From: JAWXCB01 sp034440455
GTDB lineage: Bacteria > Bacteroidota > Bacteroidia > Chitinophagales > CAIOSU01
Direction: 5' to 3'
NCBI GenBank assembly: GCA_034440455.1
Contig: JAWXCB010000009.1
Location: forward strand, 1-21,299
Length of the DNA stretch: 21,299 nt
Part shown: positions 1 through 7,833 of the stretch, in pieces
Numbering within the stretch: the stretch's first letter is position 1
How the letters are laid out: every line of letters starts with the position of its first letter
Notes under the pieces: model-generated
Databases searched by the model: none
What the model was told of the DNA's origin: nothing
The model's input: only the letters and a program-made list of their open reading frames with translations
Made by a program: the position numbers and the translations under genes

Positions 1-10
1 ATCATGCAAC

Positions 11-56
11 AAATCTGCCGACTTTTTTGCTTGTAACCTCCGAATCTGGCAGATTT
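11..56. repeat. Inverted repeat at window edge, possible terminator
   Basis: A 9-bp perfect inverted repeat (positions 11-19 and 48-56) encloses a 28-nt spacer; a tighter 5-bp hairpin with a 3-nt loop (43-47/51-55) shares the right arm. On the plus strand the right arm runs into five T residues, as for a weak terminator of a gene left of the window. On the minus strand, downstream of nuoG, no T-run follows, so it is unlikely to end the nuoG transcript. It may be chance. Confidence 0.25.
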
Positions 57-120
57 TTATCCACTGCTTTTGCTATAAAGCCCAATGAAATCAATACTTA
101 TTAATGTTTTTGAGGGACGA

Positions 121-1074
121 CTACCTAATCTCCGAAGGCTTCAACACAGTAGGCACTTTCAACTCTGTGTAATGATTTTGAGAAATCACCGAGTTCCGTT
201 TCACTTTACGCGGTCCTTCAATTATCCAATCATTTGCATCTAACTTTTCAAAGCGGCATTCGTTGCAAATGAATTCTTTCACTTCGCCATATTCATCTTT
301 GCGCCCCGTTACTCTGCGCACTTCTTTTCCGTGCATCCACAACACTGTTTTGCTGGAACACTTGGGGCAGTCGCGGTGCGCATCAAAAGGATTCGTAAAC
401 CACACGCGGTCTTTAAAGCGAAACTTCTTATCCGTTAATGCTCCCACGGGACACACATCAATCATGTTGCCGGAGAAGTCGTTGTCAATCGCAGTCTTAA
501 TGTAGGTAGCAATTTCTGAAGCATCACTTCTGTTCAGCACGCCATGCACGCGCTCGTCAGTCAGTTGGTCGGCAACCTGTGTGCATCGGTAGCAGAGGAT
601 GCAGCGCGTCATGTGCAGTTTAATATTATCACCCAAATCAACGGGGTCAAACGTACGTCTGTCTTCTTCATAGCGTGTCTTTGCCGTGCCGTGTGCAAAT
701 GCAAAATCCTGCAAATCACATTCGCCTGCCTGATCGCAAATGGGGCAATCAAGCGGATGATTAATCAACAAAAGTTCAACGATTCCTTTTCGCGCATCAA
801 GCACATCGGGCGATGTGGTGTTTTCCACCACCATGCCGTCCTGCGCCTGCATCATGCACGAAGCCACGAGCTTGGGCATGGGGCGCGGGTCTTTCGCGGA
901 GCCTTGCGCCACCTTTACCAAACAGGCGCGACACTTGCCACCGCTGCCTTTCAGGCTGGTGTAGTAACACATCGCGGGCGGAACAATCTTGCCGCCAATT
1001 TTGCGCGCAGCATTCAAAATGGTAGTGCCGGGTTCTACTTCTACCTCGATATTATCAATCGTGAGTTTAATCAT
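121..1074 (-). CDS. nuoG: NADH-quinone oxidoreductase subunit G, short form (complex I Fe-S subunit)
   Basis: This is the iron-sulfur electron-wire subunit of the peripheral arm of respiratory complex I, passing electrons from NADH towards menaquinone. Ligand sets visible in the 317 residues: 2Fe-2S cluster N1b at C36, C48, C51, C73; the His-ligated 4Fe-4S cluster N3 at H106, C110, C113, C119; 4Fe-4S cluster N4 at C158, C161, C164, C208. A remnant of the following Fe4S4 domain has C236, C239, C270 and C273. The large molybdopterin-oxidoreductase-like domain of classical NuoG (about 900 residues) is absent, which I recall as normal for Bacteroidota. The ATG lies 16 nt below a TAAATTTG promoter box, supporting this start. 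The rest of the nuo operon would continue left of the window (inference). Confidence 0.93.
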   Translation of the reverse strand: MIKLTIDNIEVEVEPGTTILNAARKIGGKIVPPAMCYYTSLKGSGGKCRACLVKVAQGSAKDPRPMPKLVASCMMQAQDGMVVENTTSPDVLDARKGIVELLLINHPLDCPICDQAGECDLQDFAFAHGTAKTRYEEDRRTFDPVDLGDNIKLHMTRCILCYRCTQVADQLTDERVHGVLNRSDASEIATYIKTAIDNDFSGNMIDVCPVGALTDKKFRFKDRVWFTNPFDAHRDCPKCSSKTVLWMHGKEVRRVTGRKDEYGEVKEFICNECRFEKLDANDWIIEGPRKVKRNSVISQNHYTELKVPTVLKPSEIR

Positions 1075-1090
1075 AGCTGTTGATTGCGGG

Positions 1091-1098
1091 CAAATTTA
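1091..1098 (-). promoter_or_regulatory. Putative -7 promoter box of nuoG
   Basis: TAAATTTG on the minus strand fits the Bacteroidota -7 consensus TAnnTTTG exactly and ends 16 nt before the nuoG ATG. No convincing -33 TTTG is seen at the usual distance, so this rests on one box plus its recurrence before other minus-strand genes here. Confidence 0.45.
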
Positions 1099-1158
1099 AT
1101 GAAGTTTTGAGTTTTGAATTTCAGGCAAACTACAAACAGGATGTGTACTCGCTGCTCT

Positions 1159-1512
1159 TTACTTGCAATTTTTCTCAAGCATCTCTTTTGCTGAGGGATG
1201 CCCCAGCTTTTCTGCTTGTACATAATCAGCACAACAACCTGCGTTGTCACTGAGATAGCATTTTGCCACTGCGCGCCAGTAATAGGCATCTGCATTTTTA
1301 GGGTTCTCTTCTATCGCCTTATCCAACTCAAGAATCGCAGCTTTGCTATCACCCGCATGTATCAGCGCCTGTCCTGATTCTGCAAGCACAACATCTGGAG
1401 CAACAGTTGTGGTGGATGCATTGCCACCCTTTGCCGGAACAGCTTTTTTCTGGCAGGCAGTACTGAGCATGATTGCACAAGCCAAAAGTGAAAGGGTTAA
1501 AATGTTTTTCAT
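1159..1512 (-). CDS. Small lipoprotein with TPR-like repeats
   Basis: A predicted exported lipoprotein of 117 residues. The first 20 residues form a lipoprotein signal peptide: K2, a hydrophobic run, then S-T-A-C with the lipidated cysteine at 20. A low-complexity linker follows, then about 70 residues matching tetratricopeptide helices (A-I-L-E-L-D-K-A-I-E-E-N-P-K-N-A-D-A-Y-Y is typical of TPR A/B helices). TPRs mediate protein contacts; no partner is evident. I chose the ATG at 1512 because the signal peptide begins there; the frame extends to a GTG at 1557 but that would put 15 polar residues before the signal. A perfect 9-bp inverted repeat lies just upstream. It sits 84 bp before nuoG on the same strand, but nuoG has its own promoter box. 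Confidence 0.75.
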   Translation of the reverse strand: MKNILTLSLLACAIMLSTACQKKAVPAKGGNASTTTVAPDVVLAESGQALIHAGDSKAAILELDKAIEENPKNADAYYWRAVAKCYLSDNAGCCADYVQAEKLGHPSAKEMLEKNCK

Positions 1513-1513
1513 T

Positions 1514-1540
1514 ACCCAAAAATAAATGAAGTTTTTGGGT
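1514..1540. repeat. 9-bp perfect inverted repeat just upstream of the lipoprotein gene
   Basis: ACCCAAAAA (1514-1522) and TTTTTGGGT (1532-1540) flank a 9-nt spacer. The left arm begins 1 nt before the lipoprotein ATG. The repeat also contains TATTTTTG (1524-1517, minus), which fits the -7 box consensus but would leave almost no 5' leader. It could be an operator, a leader hairpin or an accident. Confidence 0.35.
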
Positions 1541-1714
1541 TGTGGGGTACTGCCCACAGATAGAGATGTAAACAGACCTGTTTGATGAGCAAAGCGCTTG
1601 GCATAAATCGGTTAATAAATCATATAGCTTGGAGACTAAACATTTTTAGTTGTAGAATAACTGCCGTTGGGGTGTTCCTCTTTTATCTATTTTAGCCGCG
1701 CTGCAACCTCTACT

Positions 1715-2455
1715 ATGCCTGAAAAAAATGAATGGTTTGAATCATGGTTTCATTCGCCTTTTTATGAACTGCTGTATTACAAGCGCGACCGCTCTGAAGC
1801 AAAGGAATTTATTGAAGCATTATTAAACCATCTGCGCCCGGAATCACATGCGCGTTTTCTCGACCTTGCCTGCGGCAGCGGAAGACATTCAGTATATCTC
1901 GCATCAAAAGGATATGAAGTTACAGGCATTGACCTTTCAGATGAGCTGATTGAAAAAGCGCGCAGAGATGAGCGCGACAACCTGAGTTTCTATGTGCATG
2001 ACATGCGAAATTCATTCCGCATCAATTATTATGATTATGTGCTGAACCTGTTTACCAGCTTCGGCTATTTCGATACCGATCATGAGCATGTGCGCGTGCT
2101 GCATAACGTGTTCAAGGGATTAAATAGCGGTGGCTTATTTGTGCTGGATTTTTTCAATGCAGAAAAAGTGATTGCCGCATTGGTAAAAAATGAAACAAAA
2201 GAAATAAACGGGACGCGCTTTGATATTTCGCGCATCGTGGAAAATGGTTTCATCTATAAGAACATTGTGGTGACCGCAAACGGAACAGAGCAAAAATTTC
2301 AGGAGCGGGTGCGCGCATATCTGGCTCATGAATTACAGCATTGTTTTGAAGAAGCCGGGCTTTCCGTCACGGAGCGTTTCGGCTCGTATGATTTGAAGCC
2401 TTTCGCGAACGACTCAGACCGTCTTATCCTCATCGCAACGAAAGGGCATGCTTGA
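1715..2455 (+). CDS. Class I SAM-dependent methyltransferase
   Basis: A 246-residue cytosolic methyltransferase with a Rossmann fold. Motif I, F-L-D-L-A-C-G-S-G-R-H, lies near residue 48 and is followed by the acidic end of strand 2 (V-T-G-I-D-L-S), where SAM ribose is bound; the post-I region includes a long linker ending L-N-S-G-G-L-F-V-L-D-F-F-N, the usual motif III neighbourhood. The N-terminus W-F-x-S-W-F-x-S-P-F-Y resembles a Bacteroidota family of uncharacterised methyltransferases; the substrate cannot be told from sequence. The ATG at 1715 is preferred over the TTG at 1667, which would add 16 residues without family character. Its last 8 nt overlap the start of the PAP2 gene, so the two are probably translationally coupled. 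Confidence 0.9.
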   Translation: MPEKNEWFESWFHSPFYELLYYKRDRSEAKEFIEALLNHLRPESHARFLDLACGSGRHSVYLASKGYEVTGIDLSDELIEKARRDERDNLSFYVHDMRNSFRINYYDYVLNLFTSFGYFDTDHEHVRVLHNVFKGLNSGGLFVLDFFNAEKVIAALVKNETKEINGTRFDISRIVENGFIYKNIVVTANGTEQKFQERVRAYLAHELQHCFEEAGLSVTERFGSYDLKPFANDSDRLILIATKGHA

Positions 2456-3029
2456 ACAACTGATAGAATGGGACAGAACGCTGTTTTATTTAGTCAATAG
2501 CGTTTGGGTAAATTCCTTTTTTGACTCTTTGCTGCCTTGGCTGCGCGATAAATACACGTGGACGCCTCTTTATGTTTTCATCGTAAGTTTCTTCGTGTTG
2601 AATTACAAACAGCGCGGTGTATTTGCAATGCTCTATTTGGGAATTGCGGTGTTGTTCTGCGACCAAATCAGCAGCGATATTATTAAACCATTAGTCGGGC
2701 GACTGCGCCCCTGCAACGACCCGCTTTGGGATGAATACATGCGGCTGCTTGTGCGCGGCTGCGGCAGCGGCTTCAGTTTCACATCAAGCCATGCGGCAAA
2801 CCATTTTGGGGTTGCGACATTTTTGGGCATCGTGGTGTGGCAATATTCAAAAATCATTTTACCAATCGGTTTTTTATGGGCGGCTCTTGTTTGCTATGCT
2901 CAAGTATATGTGGGCGTGCATTACCCGCTTGATATAACAGGTGGCGGAGTGTTGGGGATTTTCATTGGAGGCGGGATGTCTGCGTTATTCAGCAGGCATT
3001 TCAAAACGCTGGTGACACCCGGTAAATAA
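2448..3029 (+). CDS. PAP2-family membrane phosphatase
   Basis: An inner-membrane phosphatase of the PAP2 superfamily, acting on lipid phosphates such as undecaprenyl diphosphate or phosphatidic acid derivatives; the substrate is not decided by the sequence. The 193 residues show several hydrophobic spans and the three signature motifs: K80-x6-R87-P88, S113-S114-H115 (the position of the PSGH motif, with the catalytic His), and H158-x3-D162 in Y-V-G-V-H-Y-P-L-D. In the third motif the usual Ser-Arg pair at the start (SRx5HxxxD) is Ala151-Gln152. The length is normal for the family. It begins inside the end of the methyltransferase gene (8-nt overlap), indicating an operon. Confidence 0.92.
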   Translation: MLEQLIEWDRTLFYLVNSVWVNSFFDSLLPWLRDKYTWTPLYVFIVSFFVLNYKQRGVFAMLYLGIAVLFCDQISSDIIKPLVGRLRPCNDPLWDEYMRLLVRGCGSGFSFTSSHAANHFGVATFLGIVVWQYSKIILPIGFLWAALVCYAQVYVGVHYPLDITGGGVLGIFIGGGMSALFSRHFKTLVTPGK

Positions 3030-3158
3030 ATCTTTCAGAGCGCATTTGATTCTCCAGAATTGCTCCGGGTAAAATGTAAATCTCAGACGGCAAACTCTGC
3101 AAATTGCTTACCTTGGCTGTATGCTTCCTCACAATTTTTTAAAAACAAAAATCACCGC

Positions 3159-3455
3159 ATGAAAACATCCGACCCTCTTGCTTCAAGAATCCTCACCATA
3201 GCCGTGAGCATCTCTATCGTATTCTGTAGTCTGAGCTTATTGATTTTTTCCATTGGCAGCGCGCAAGCTGTAAAAGCGGAAAGCGTTGTTTCTAATGAAA
3301 AAACGCAACACAACCTCCCGTGGGACGAAACTCTGAAAGGTGGTGTGGGCTTAGGAACGGTGAATAATACCGGTTACTTTGTTGTTTGGGGAACACTCAA
3401 TAACATGCTTTATAAAGTGGATTTGGCGAAGGCGAGAGATTGGTATGCGGAATAG
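3159..3455 (+). CDS. Small single-span membrane protein of unknown function
   Basis: A 98-residue frame starting at ATG 3159. Residues about 11-37 form one hydrophobic segment ending in S-A-Q-A, which could be a signal peptide or a membrane anchor. The remaining 60 residues carry G-V-G-L-G-T-V-N-N-T-G and end in a charged helix. I do not recognise a family. A TTG-initiated extension to 3060 exists but is polar and less credible. It follows the PAP2 gene by 129 nt and converges on the M43 protease gene, whose stop lies 26 nt away; no terminator is visible between them. It is probably a real gene because of its clean signal or anchor, but the evidence is modest. Confidence 0.45.
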   Translation: MKTSDPLASRILTIAVSISIVFCSLSLLIFSIGSAQAVKAESVVSNEKTQHNLPWDETLKGGVGLGTVNNTGYFVVWGTLNNMLYKVDLAKARDWYAE

Positions 3456-3481
3456 GCGATTACCCGCATAATTTCTAATTC

Positions 3482-6400
3482 TTAATTCCTCATCACCACT
3501 ACCCTGCTCACTGCGGTTTTGCTGTTGTTTTCTAACCGGAGGAAATAGATTCCTTCTTCCAAGATGCTTACATTCATAATGGCATTGATTGCCAAAGCAT
3601 TGGAATAAGATTGCTCCATTACTTTTTGCCCGATGGCATTGTAAAGCCTCAACCTGATTTCACCCGAAACGACTGCGCTCACTTGCACATTTAGCAACCC
3701 ATCCGCAGGATTCGGATAAATAGAATACGACAAATCAATTGTTTGCCCAGATGAAACATTGCCCGTAGTGTCATTTGCCACGGTATAGATGCCCGATGCT
3801 TCGCAGCCGTTGACATCGGTAACGGTAACAGAATAATTTCCGACATTCAGCCCGGTGATAACAACGGAAGTTGAGCCGGTGCTCCATAGATAACCATAAG
3901 GCGCAGTGCCCTCTGATACAGTTACAAGAACACTGCCTGTGCCTGTATTCATGGAATCAGCATGGATGCTTACCGATAATTGCAGCGAGCTTCCTTTCCC
4001 AACAATGCCTGTTTGTCCTGCGGTGCATCCGTTTGCATCTGTAACAGTTACTGTATATGTTCCCGAAGCGATGCTGCTTAAATCCTGTGAAGTAGAGCCG
4101 GTTGACCACACATAAGTATAAGGCGATGTTCCACTTGTTACACTCAAATCAACAAGCCCGTTGTTTACGCCTGAACACGAAGCATCAAATGCTGAAACTG
4201 TTGCTATAGGTCCGATGCCATTGCCTACTGTTGTGAAGCCTGTGGCGGTGCAGGTGTTTGCATCAGTTATCGTAACGGTGTAGGTTCCGCCTGCAATGTT
4301 GCTAAGGTCTTGCGTGGTGGCTCCGTTTGACCATAAGTATGTGTAAGGAGATGCGCCTCCGCTCACCGACAAGTTCACGCTGCCCGTGTTGATTCCGGGA
4401 CATGACGCATTTACAAATGTGGAGCTTGATGTGGGGCTTGCAAGCACGGTGATGTAGCTTGATTTTGTTTCCGCATCAGCGCCATTTGTATTCGTGGCAG
4501 TGAGCGTGACATTATATGTTCCCGGTGCGCTGTAACTCACAGTGGGATTTTGCTGCGTGGAAGTGGAAGGGGTTCCTCCGGTAAACTGCCAGCTCCAAGA
4601 TGTGGGCGAATTGGTTGATTGGTCGCTGAAGGTGACAGACACCGCGTTGCATCCCGAAGTATTATTCGTAGTGAAATTGGCTGTTGGAGCCTGCCCTACT
4701 GCACCGCTGCATACACCCGTGAGCGCAATGTTATCAATGTAAATATTATTTCCAAAGTCGTTATAGATTTCAAACTTGATGCGGAAGTTTGCCTGCCCGC
4801 TGTAAGCATTCAAATTAATCACCGGGCAGGTAACGCCCGTAGCGCTTGCCGCGCACCAATCAACCGCATCAGCAGGAACAAAATCCCCTTGATAGATTGT
4901 GCCAGTAGCAAACGATGCGCCCGCAAGATTATCTTCTGCATTTGCATAAACCCTTGTGTAAGATGTTCCTCCATTCGTGGAAACATAGACAATCAACGAG
5001 TCGTGCTCATTTTGCGAATACCTGCGGTGCGCATAATTAAATGTAAGGCTCACCTGTGTTTTATTTACAAGGCTGATTACCGGAGAAACCAACCCATCAC
5101 GCTGCCCTGCCGCGTCATAATCAAAAATATGAACGCGCGCTGCGCGGTCGCCCGGCAGGCTTCCTGCAATTCCCGCAACAACTTCCCATGTTAAACCAGC
5201 ATCGGGATTCACTGATGACCAAGTTGCGGTGTTGCCTTCAAAGTTTTCAGAGAAAATTGTTGTAGCGATGCCTATGCCTGCTGTGATATAATTTGATTTT
5301 GTTTCCGTATCGGAGCCGAAGCCATTTGTGGCAATCAGCGTTACGTTATATGTACCCGCTGTTGCATAGGTGACAGAGGGATTTTGCAGCGTGGAAGAAG
5401 AAGGCGTTCCGCCCGGAAATGACCAAGCCCATGAGATTGCGCCATTCGTTGAATTATCTATGAAAGCGATGGTGCTGCCCGTGCATACTGTTGTTGCTGA
5501 TGCGTAAAAATTTGCAGTGGGCGCTGAATTCACCGCCTGGCAACCAGTTGATGTGAGCAATGAACTACGCGAGCCGGTGAGCACGCTGCGCATCACTGTT
5601 TTCTGTTGCACGGTGAACATGGCGGGGCAAGAGGAATAGTCCATATAGTTCTCAATCTGGTCGGGCAGGTCGGGGTTGCCCGAGGTGCAGGAGTTTTCAG
5701 AATAGTCGCATCCGAAATTGGAGGTGAAACTTTCAGGAGTATCTGCTATGCCATCATCATTGCTGCAACTGTTTGCTGTGCCCCAGGTGTGCAACAAACC
5801 CATGTAATGCCCCACTTCATGCGTGAGTGAACGTTCGTTGCTTCCGAATCCTATTTGAAAATCAAGCACGATGCCATCAACAGATGAGCCATCAGAGCCG
5901 CCTCCGCCCACATAAGCATATCCCGCAGTGCCGCCATTTACCGAACCTACAATATCAACAATCCAAACATTCAAATACTTTGTAGGCTGCCATGCGTTGA
6001 TGCCGCCTGATGCGGTGAACTTCATGTCATCACCCTCTGTGCTTGGGTCCCATGCGCCATGTGAAGTGAGCGTGCGGGTGATGCCTGTTGTTGAATTTCC
6101 ATTCGGGTCGCGCTGCGCAAGACAAAATTGAATTTCAATATCTGAAGCAATCGGCTTAAAAACTGTGCGGATAGTGGTGGTGTCAGAATTCAGTTTTCTG
6201 AAGTCCTTATTCAGCGTTGCTAATTGCGTCTGGATAGCGGCATCTGTAACTGAGTTGAGCGTTTGCTGTGAATTCAAAATGACATGAAACACAATGGGAA
6301 TGGTGTAGAGCGCGCCACGCTGTGTTCCGATTTGCTGTTGCTGCGCAAGCTGCACGATGGAGTTGCGCCACGCATCAAACTGCCGCGCATACGCGGAATC

Positions 6401-6511
6401 GCTTTGATATTTTTTATTTACAAGCTGGTCTGTGAAGCACTTATCCGCCTGCGCGGTGAGTGTTGAAACAAAAAAAATCGCCAATGCGATTTGCAAGAGA
6501 GTTTTTTTCAT
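3482..6511 (-). CDS. Secreted M43 metalloprotease with PKD, SprB repeats and T9SS sorting domain
   Basis: A 1009-residue exported zinc protease. The signal peptide is residues 1-20 (M-K-K-T-L-L-Q...T-A-Q-A). The catalytic domain carries H-E-V-G-H-Y-M-G-L-L-H at 231-241 (HExxHxxGxxH zinc motif) and a Met-turn N-Y-M-D-Y near 288-292, as in the M43 pappalysin/cytophagalysin family. Then come a PKD domain (about 330-411), a jelly-roll-like region (about 416-601, ending I-Y-I-D-N-I), a second PKD (about 608-691), three SprB repeats (about 692-916), and a C-terminal type IX sorting domain (about 926-1009: Y-P-N-P...G-Q-K-V...G-I-Y-F-L-R-L). This predicts export across the inner membrane by Sec, then across the outer membrane by T9SS, with tail removal and surface anchoring or release. 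ATG 6511 is preferred over TTG 6538 because of the signal peptide and the promoter box between them. Confidence 0.94.
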   Translation of the reverse strand: MKKTLLQIALAIFFVSTLTAQADKCFTDQLVNKKYQSDSAYARQFDAWRNSIVQLAQQQQIGTQRGALYTIPIVFHVILNSQQTLNSVTDAAIQTQLATLNKDFRKLNSDTTTIRTVFKPIASDIEIQFCLAQRDPNGNSTTGITRTLTSHGAWDPSTEGDDMKFTASGGINAWQPTKYLNVWIVDIVGSVNGGTAGYAYVGGGGSDGSSVDGIVLDFQIGFGSNERSLTHEVGHYMGLLHTWGTANSCSNDDGIADTPESFTSNFGCDYSENSCTSGNPDLPDQIENYMDYSSCPAMFTVQQKTVMRSVLTGSRSSLLTSTGCQAVNSAPTANFYASATTVCTGSTIAFIDNSTNGAISWAWSFPGGTPSSSTLQNPSVTYATAGTYNVTLIATNGFGSDTETKSNYITAGIGIATTIFSENFEGNTATWSSVNPDAGLTWEVVAGIAGSLPGDRAARVHIFDYDAAGQRDGLVSPVISLVNKTQVSLTFNYAHRRYSQNEHDSLIVYVSTNGGTSYTRVYANAEDNLAGASFATGTIYQGDFVPADAVDWCAASATGVTCPVINLNAYSGQANFRIKFEIYNDFGNNIYIDNIALTGVCSGAVGQAPTANFTTNNTSGCNAVSVTFSDQSTNSPTSWSWQFTGGTPSTSTQQNPTVSYSAPGTYNVTLTATNTNGADAETKSSYITVLASPTSSSTFVNASCPGINTGSVNLSVSGGASPYTYLWSNGATTQDLSNIAGGTYTVTITDANTCTATGFTTVGNGIGPIATVSAFDASCSGVNNGLVDLSVTSGTSPYTYVWSTGSTSQDLSSIASGTYTVTVTDANGCTAGQTGIVGKGSSLQLSVSIHADSMNTGTGSVLVTVSEGTAPYGYLWSTGSTSVVITGLNVGNYSVTVTDVNGCEASGIYTVANDTTGNVSSGQTIDLSYSIYPNPADGLLNVQVSAVVSGEIRLRLYNAIGQKVMEQSYSNALAINAIMNVSILEEGIYFLRLENNSKTAVSRVVVMRN

Positions 6512-6535
6512 AAACCGGATGTTGTTCTTTCCTAA

Positions 6536-6543
6536 CAAAGATA
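6536..6543 (-). promoter_or_regulatory. Putative -7 promoter box of the M43 protease gene
   Basis: TATCTTTG on the minus strand matches TAnnTTTG exactly, ending 24 nt before the ATG at 6511. A TTTC rather than TTTG lies about 23 nt upstream as a possible degenerate -33 element. It supports the ATG start, since the longer TTG start would lie inside the box. Confidence 0.5.
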
Positions 6544-6593
6544 GCGAAACGATTGTTTTTTGCCCGAAAGAAACTTGTGCTCACGGCATCCAC

Positions 6594-6632
6594 AAAAAAA
6601 GACCCGAAAGGTGTTGAAGCCTGCCGGGTCTT
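6594..6632 (-). terminator. Rho-independent terminator of mdh
   Basis: An 8-bp stem (6599-6606 with 6625-6632) is extended by a short inner stem (6609-6611/6620-6622). Read on the minus strand it is followed directly by seven T residues (6600-6594). It lies 20 bp beyond the mdh stop and isolates mdh from the protease gene. No T-run follows on the plus strand, so it acts in one direction. Confidence 0.88.
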
Positions 6633-6652
6633 AAGAAGAAATTCAAAAATGA

Positions 6653-7591
6653 TTACGCCACGACCGCCATCTTATCAAGCACTGCCATCACTTCCTTCAC
6701 GGCAACTGCTGATTTTTCGAGGAGGTCTTTCTCCGCGCTGTCGAGTTTCAGTTCGATTATTTTTTCAACGCCTTTTTTGCCGAGCACTACAGGCACACCG
6801 AGATAAATATCTTTCATGCCATATTCGCCATTCAGCAACACGCAGCAGGGATACACGCGCTTTTCATCGCGCACGATTGACTCCACCATTTGCGCAGCAG
6901 CTGCACCCGGTGCATACCATGCAGAAGTGCCCATCAGTTTCACGAGCTCACCTCCGCCCACTTTCGTGCGCTCAATAATTGCATTGAGCCTGTCAGCCTT
7001 CACCAGTTCTGTTACGGGAATGCCCGTCACCGTGGTGTAGCGCGGCAGGGGCACCATCGTGTCGCCATGCCCGCCAAGAATCATAGCCTGAATATCTTTC
7101 GGGGAGCAGTTGATTTCTTCCGCGAGGAATGCTTTGTAGCGAGCCGTGTCAAGAATGCCCGCCATGCCGAATACGCGCTTTGAATCAAACTTTGCTGTGA
7201 GGTATGCGCAATAGGTCATCACGTCCAGCGGGTTTGACACCACGATGATGATGGTGTTGGGCGAATGCTTCACCACATTTTCGGTCACCGACTTCACGAT
7301 GCCTGCGTTGGTTGAAATCAAATCATCGCGGCTCATACCCGGCTTGCGGGGCAGCCCCGAAGTAATCACCACCACATCTGAACCGGCAGTGGCGTTGTAA
7401 TCATTCGTTACGCCTTTCACGCGCGTACTGTACATATTGATTGGCGCAGTTTGCCAGATGTCGAGCGCCTTGCCTTCGGCAATGCCTTCTTTAATATCAA
7501 GCAAAATCACTTCGTTTACAACGTCATAATGCGCAAGCACATTGGCGACAGTGGCGCCTACATTACCTGCTCCGATTACTGAAACTTTCAT
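6653..7591 (-). CDS. mdh: Malate dehydrogenase (NAD-dependent, LDH-like type)
   Basis: Catalyses the reversible oxidation of malate to oxaloacetate with NAD+, in the TCA cycle and in the cytosol. The 312 residues show the NAD-binding G7-A-G-N-V-G12 loop, D32 for the NAD ribose, the substrate loop with R82 and R88 (G-L-P-R-K-P-G-M-S-R; Arg at 82, where lactate dehydrogenases have Gln, indicates malate specificity), N120, the D148/R151 pair and the catalytic H175 in G-G-H-G-D-T-M-V-P. The length is typical of the tetrameric LDH-like malate dehydrogenases common in Bacteroidota. ATG 7591 begins exactly at the first beta strand; the longer TTG start at 7663 adds an unrelated tail and would span the promoter box. 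It forms a single-gene unit with its own promoter box and terminator. Confidence 0.97.
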   Translation of the reverse strand: MKVSVIGAGNVGATVANVLAHYDVVNEVILLDIKEGIAEGKALDIWQTAPINMYSTRVKGVTNDYNATAGSDVVVITSGLPRKPGMSRDDLISTNAGIVKSVTENVVKHSPNTIIIVVSNPLDVMTYCAYLTAKFDSKRVFGMAGILDTARYKAFLAEEINCSPKDIQAMILGGHGDTMVPLPRYTTVTGIPVTELVKADRLNAIIERTKVGGGELVKLMGTSAWYAPGAAAAQMVESIVRDEKRVYPCCVLLNGEYGMKDIYLGVPVVLGKKGVEKIIELKLDSAEKDLLEKSAVAVKEVMAVLDKMAVVA

Positions 7592-7613
7592 GGTGGGATG
7601 TTTTTTTGTGGCG

Positions 7614-7621
7614 CAAAAATA
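7614..7621 (-). promoter_or_regulatory. Putative -7 promoter box of mdh
   Basis: TATTTTTG on the minus strand is an exact TAnnTTTG match ending 22 nt before the mdh ATG, the same placement as in the neighbouring coiled-coil gene. A TTCTG lies about 21 nt upstream as a possible weak -33 element. Confidence 0.5.
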
Positions 7622-7724
7622 CAGGTTTTCTGTTTTTGGTTTCAGAATGAATGCGCCCCGCAAACAACACTCAACATGTTAAGCACATTCTTTCGGCTTC
7701 GCGCATAATACCAACACAAAATAA

Positions 7725-7765
7725 AAAGCGCTCTCCGCTAAAACGGGAGAGCGCTTTGGGTTTTT
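7725..7765. terminator. Strong, possibly bidirectional terminator after the coiled-coil gene
   Basis: A perfect 12-bp stem (7725-7736 with 7746-7757) has a 9-nt loop. On the minus strand, downstream of the coiled-coil gene (stop at 7834), it is followed by TTTTTATTTTG counting the stem end. On the plus strand it is followed by GGG and five T residues, so it could also stop antisense transcription towards that gene. Confidence 0.9.
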
Positions 7766-7833
7766 AAAATGTTAATCCTTTATTCCCCGGTGTGGCGTAC
7801 AGCCTTTCACAGAGGTTAAAAATTTGCGCTGAA

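Noticed and set aside
544..1083. Plus-strand frame of 179 codons opposite nuoG
   Set aside because: nuoG's cluster ligands are fully conserved on the minus strand; this frame is a codon-bias shadow.
1517..1524. TATTTTTG (minus) as the promoter box of the lipoprotein gene
   Set aside because: It is an exact consensus match but ends only 4 nt from the ATG; kept only as part of the inverted repeat entry.
4619..5194. Plus-strand frame of 191 codons opposite the M43 protease
   Set aside because: The opposite strand encodes PKD and jelly-roll domains with clear family motifs; the plus frame has no recognisable domain.
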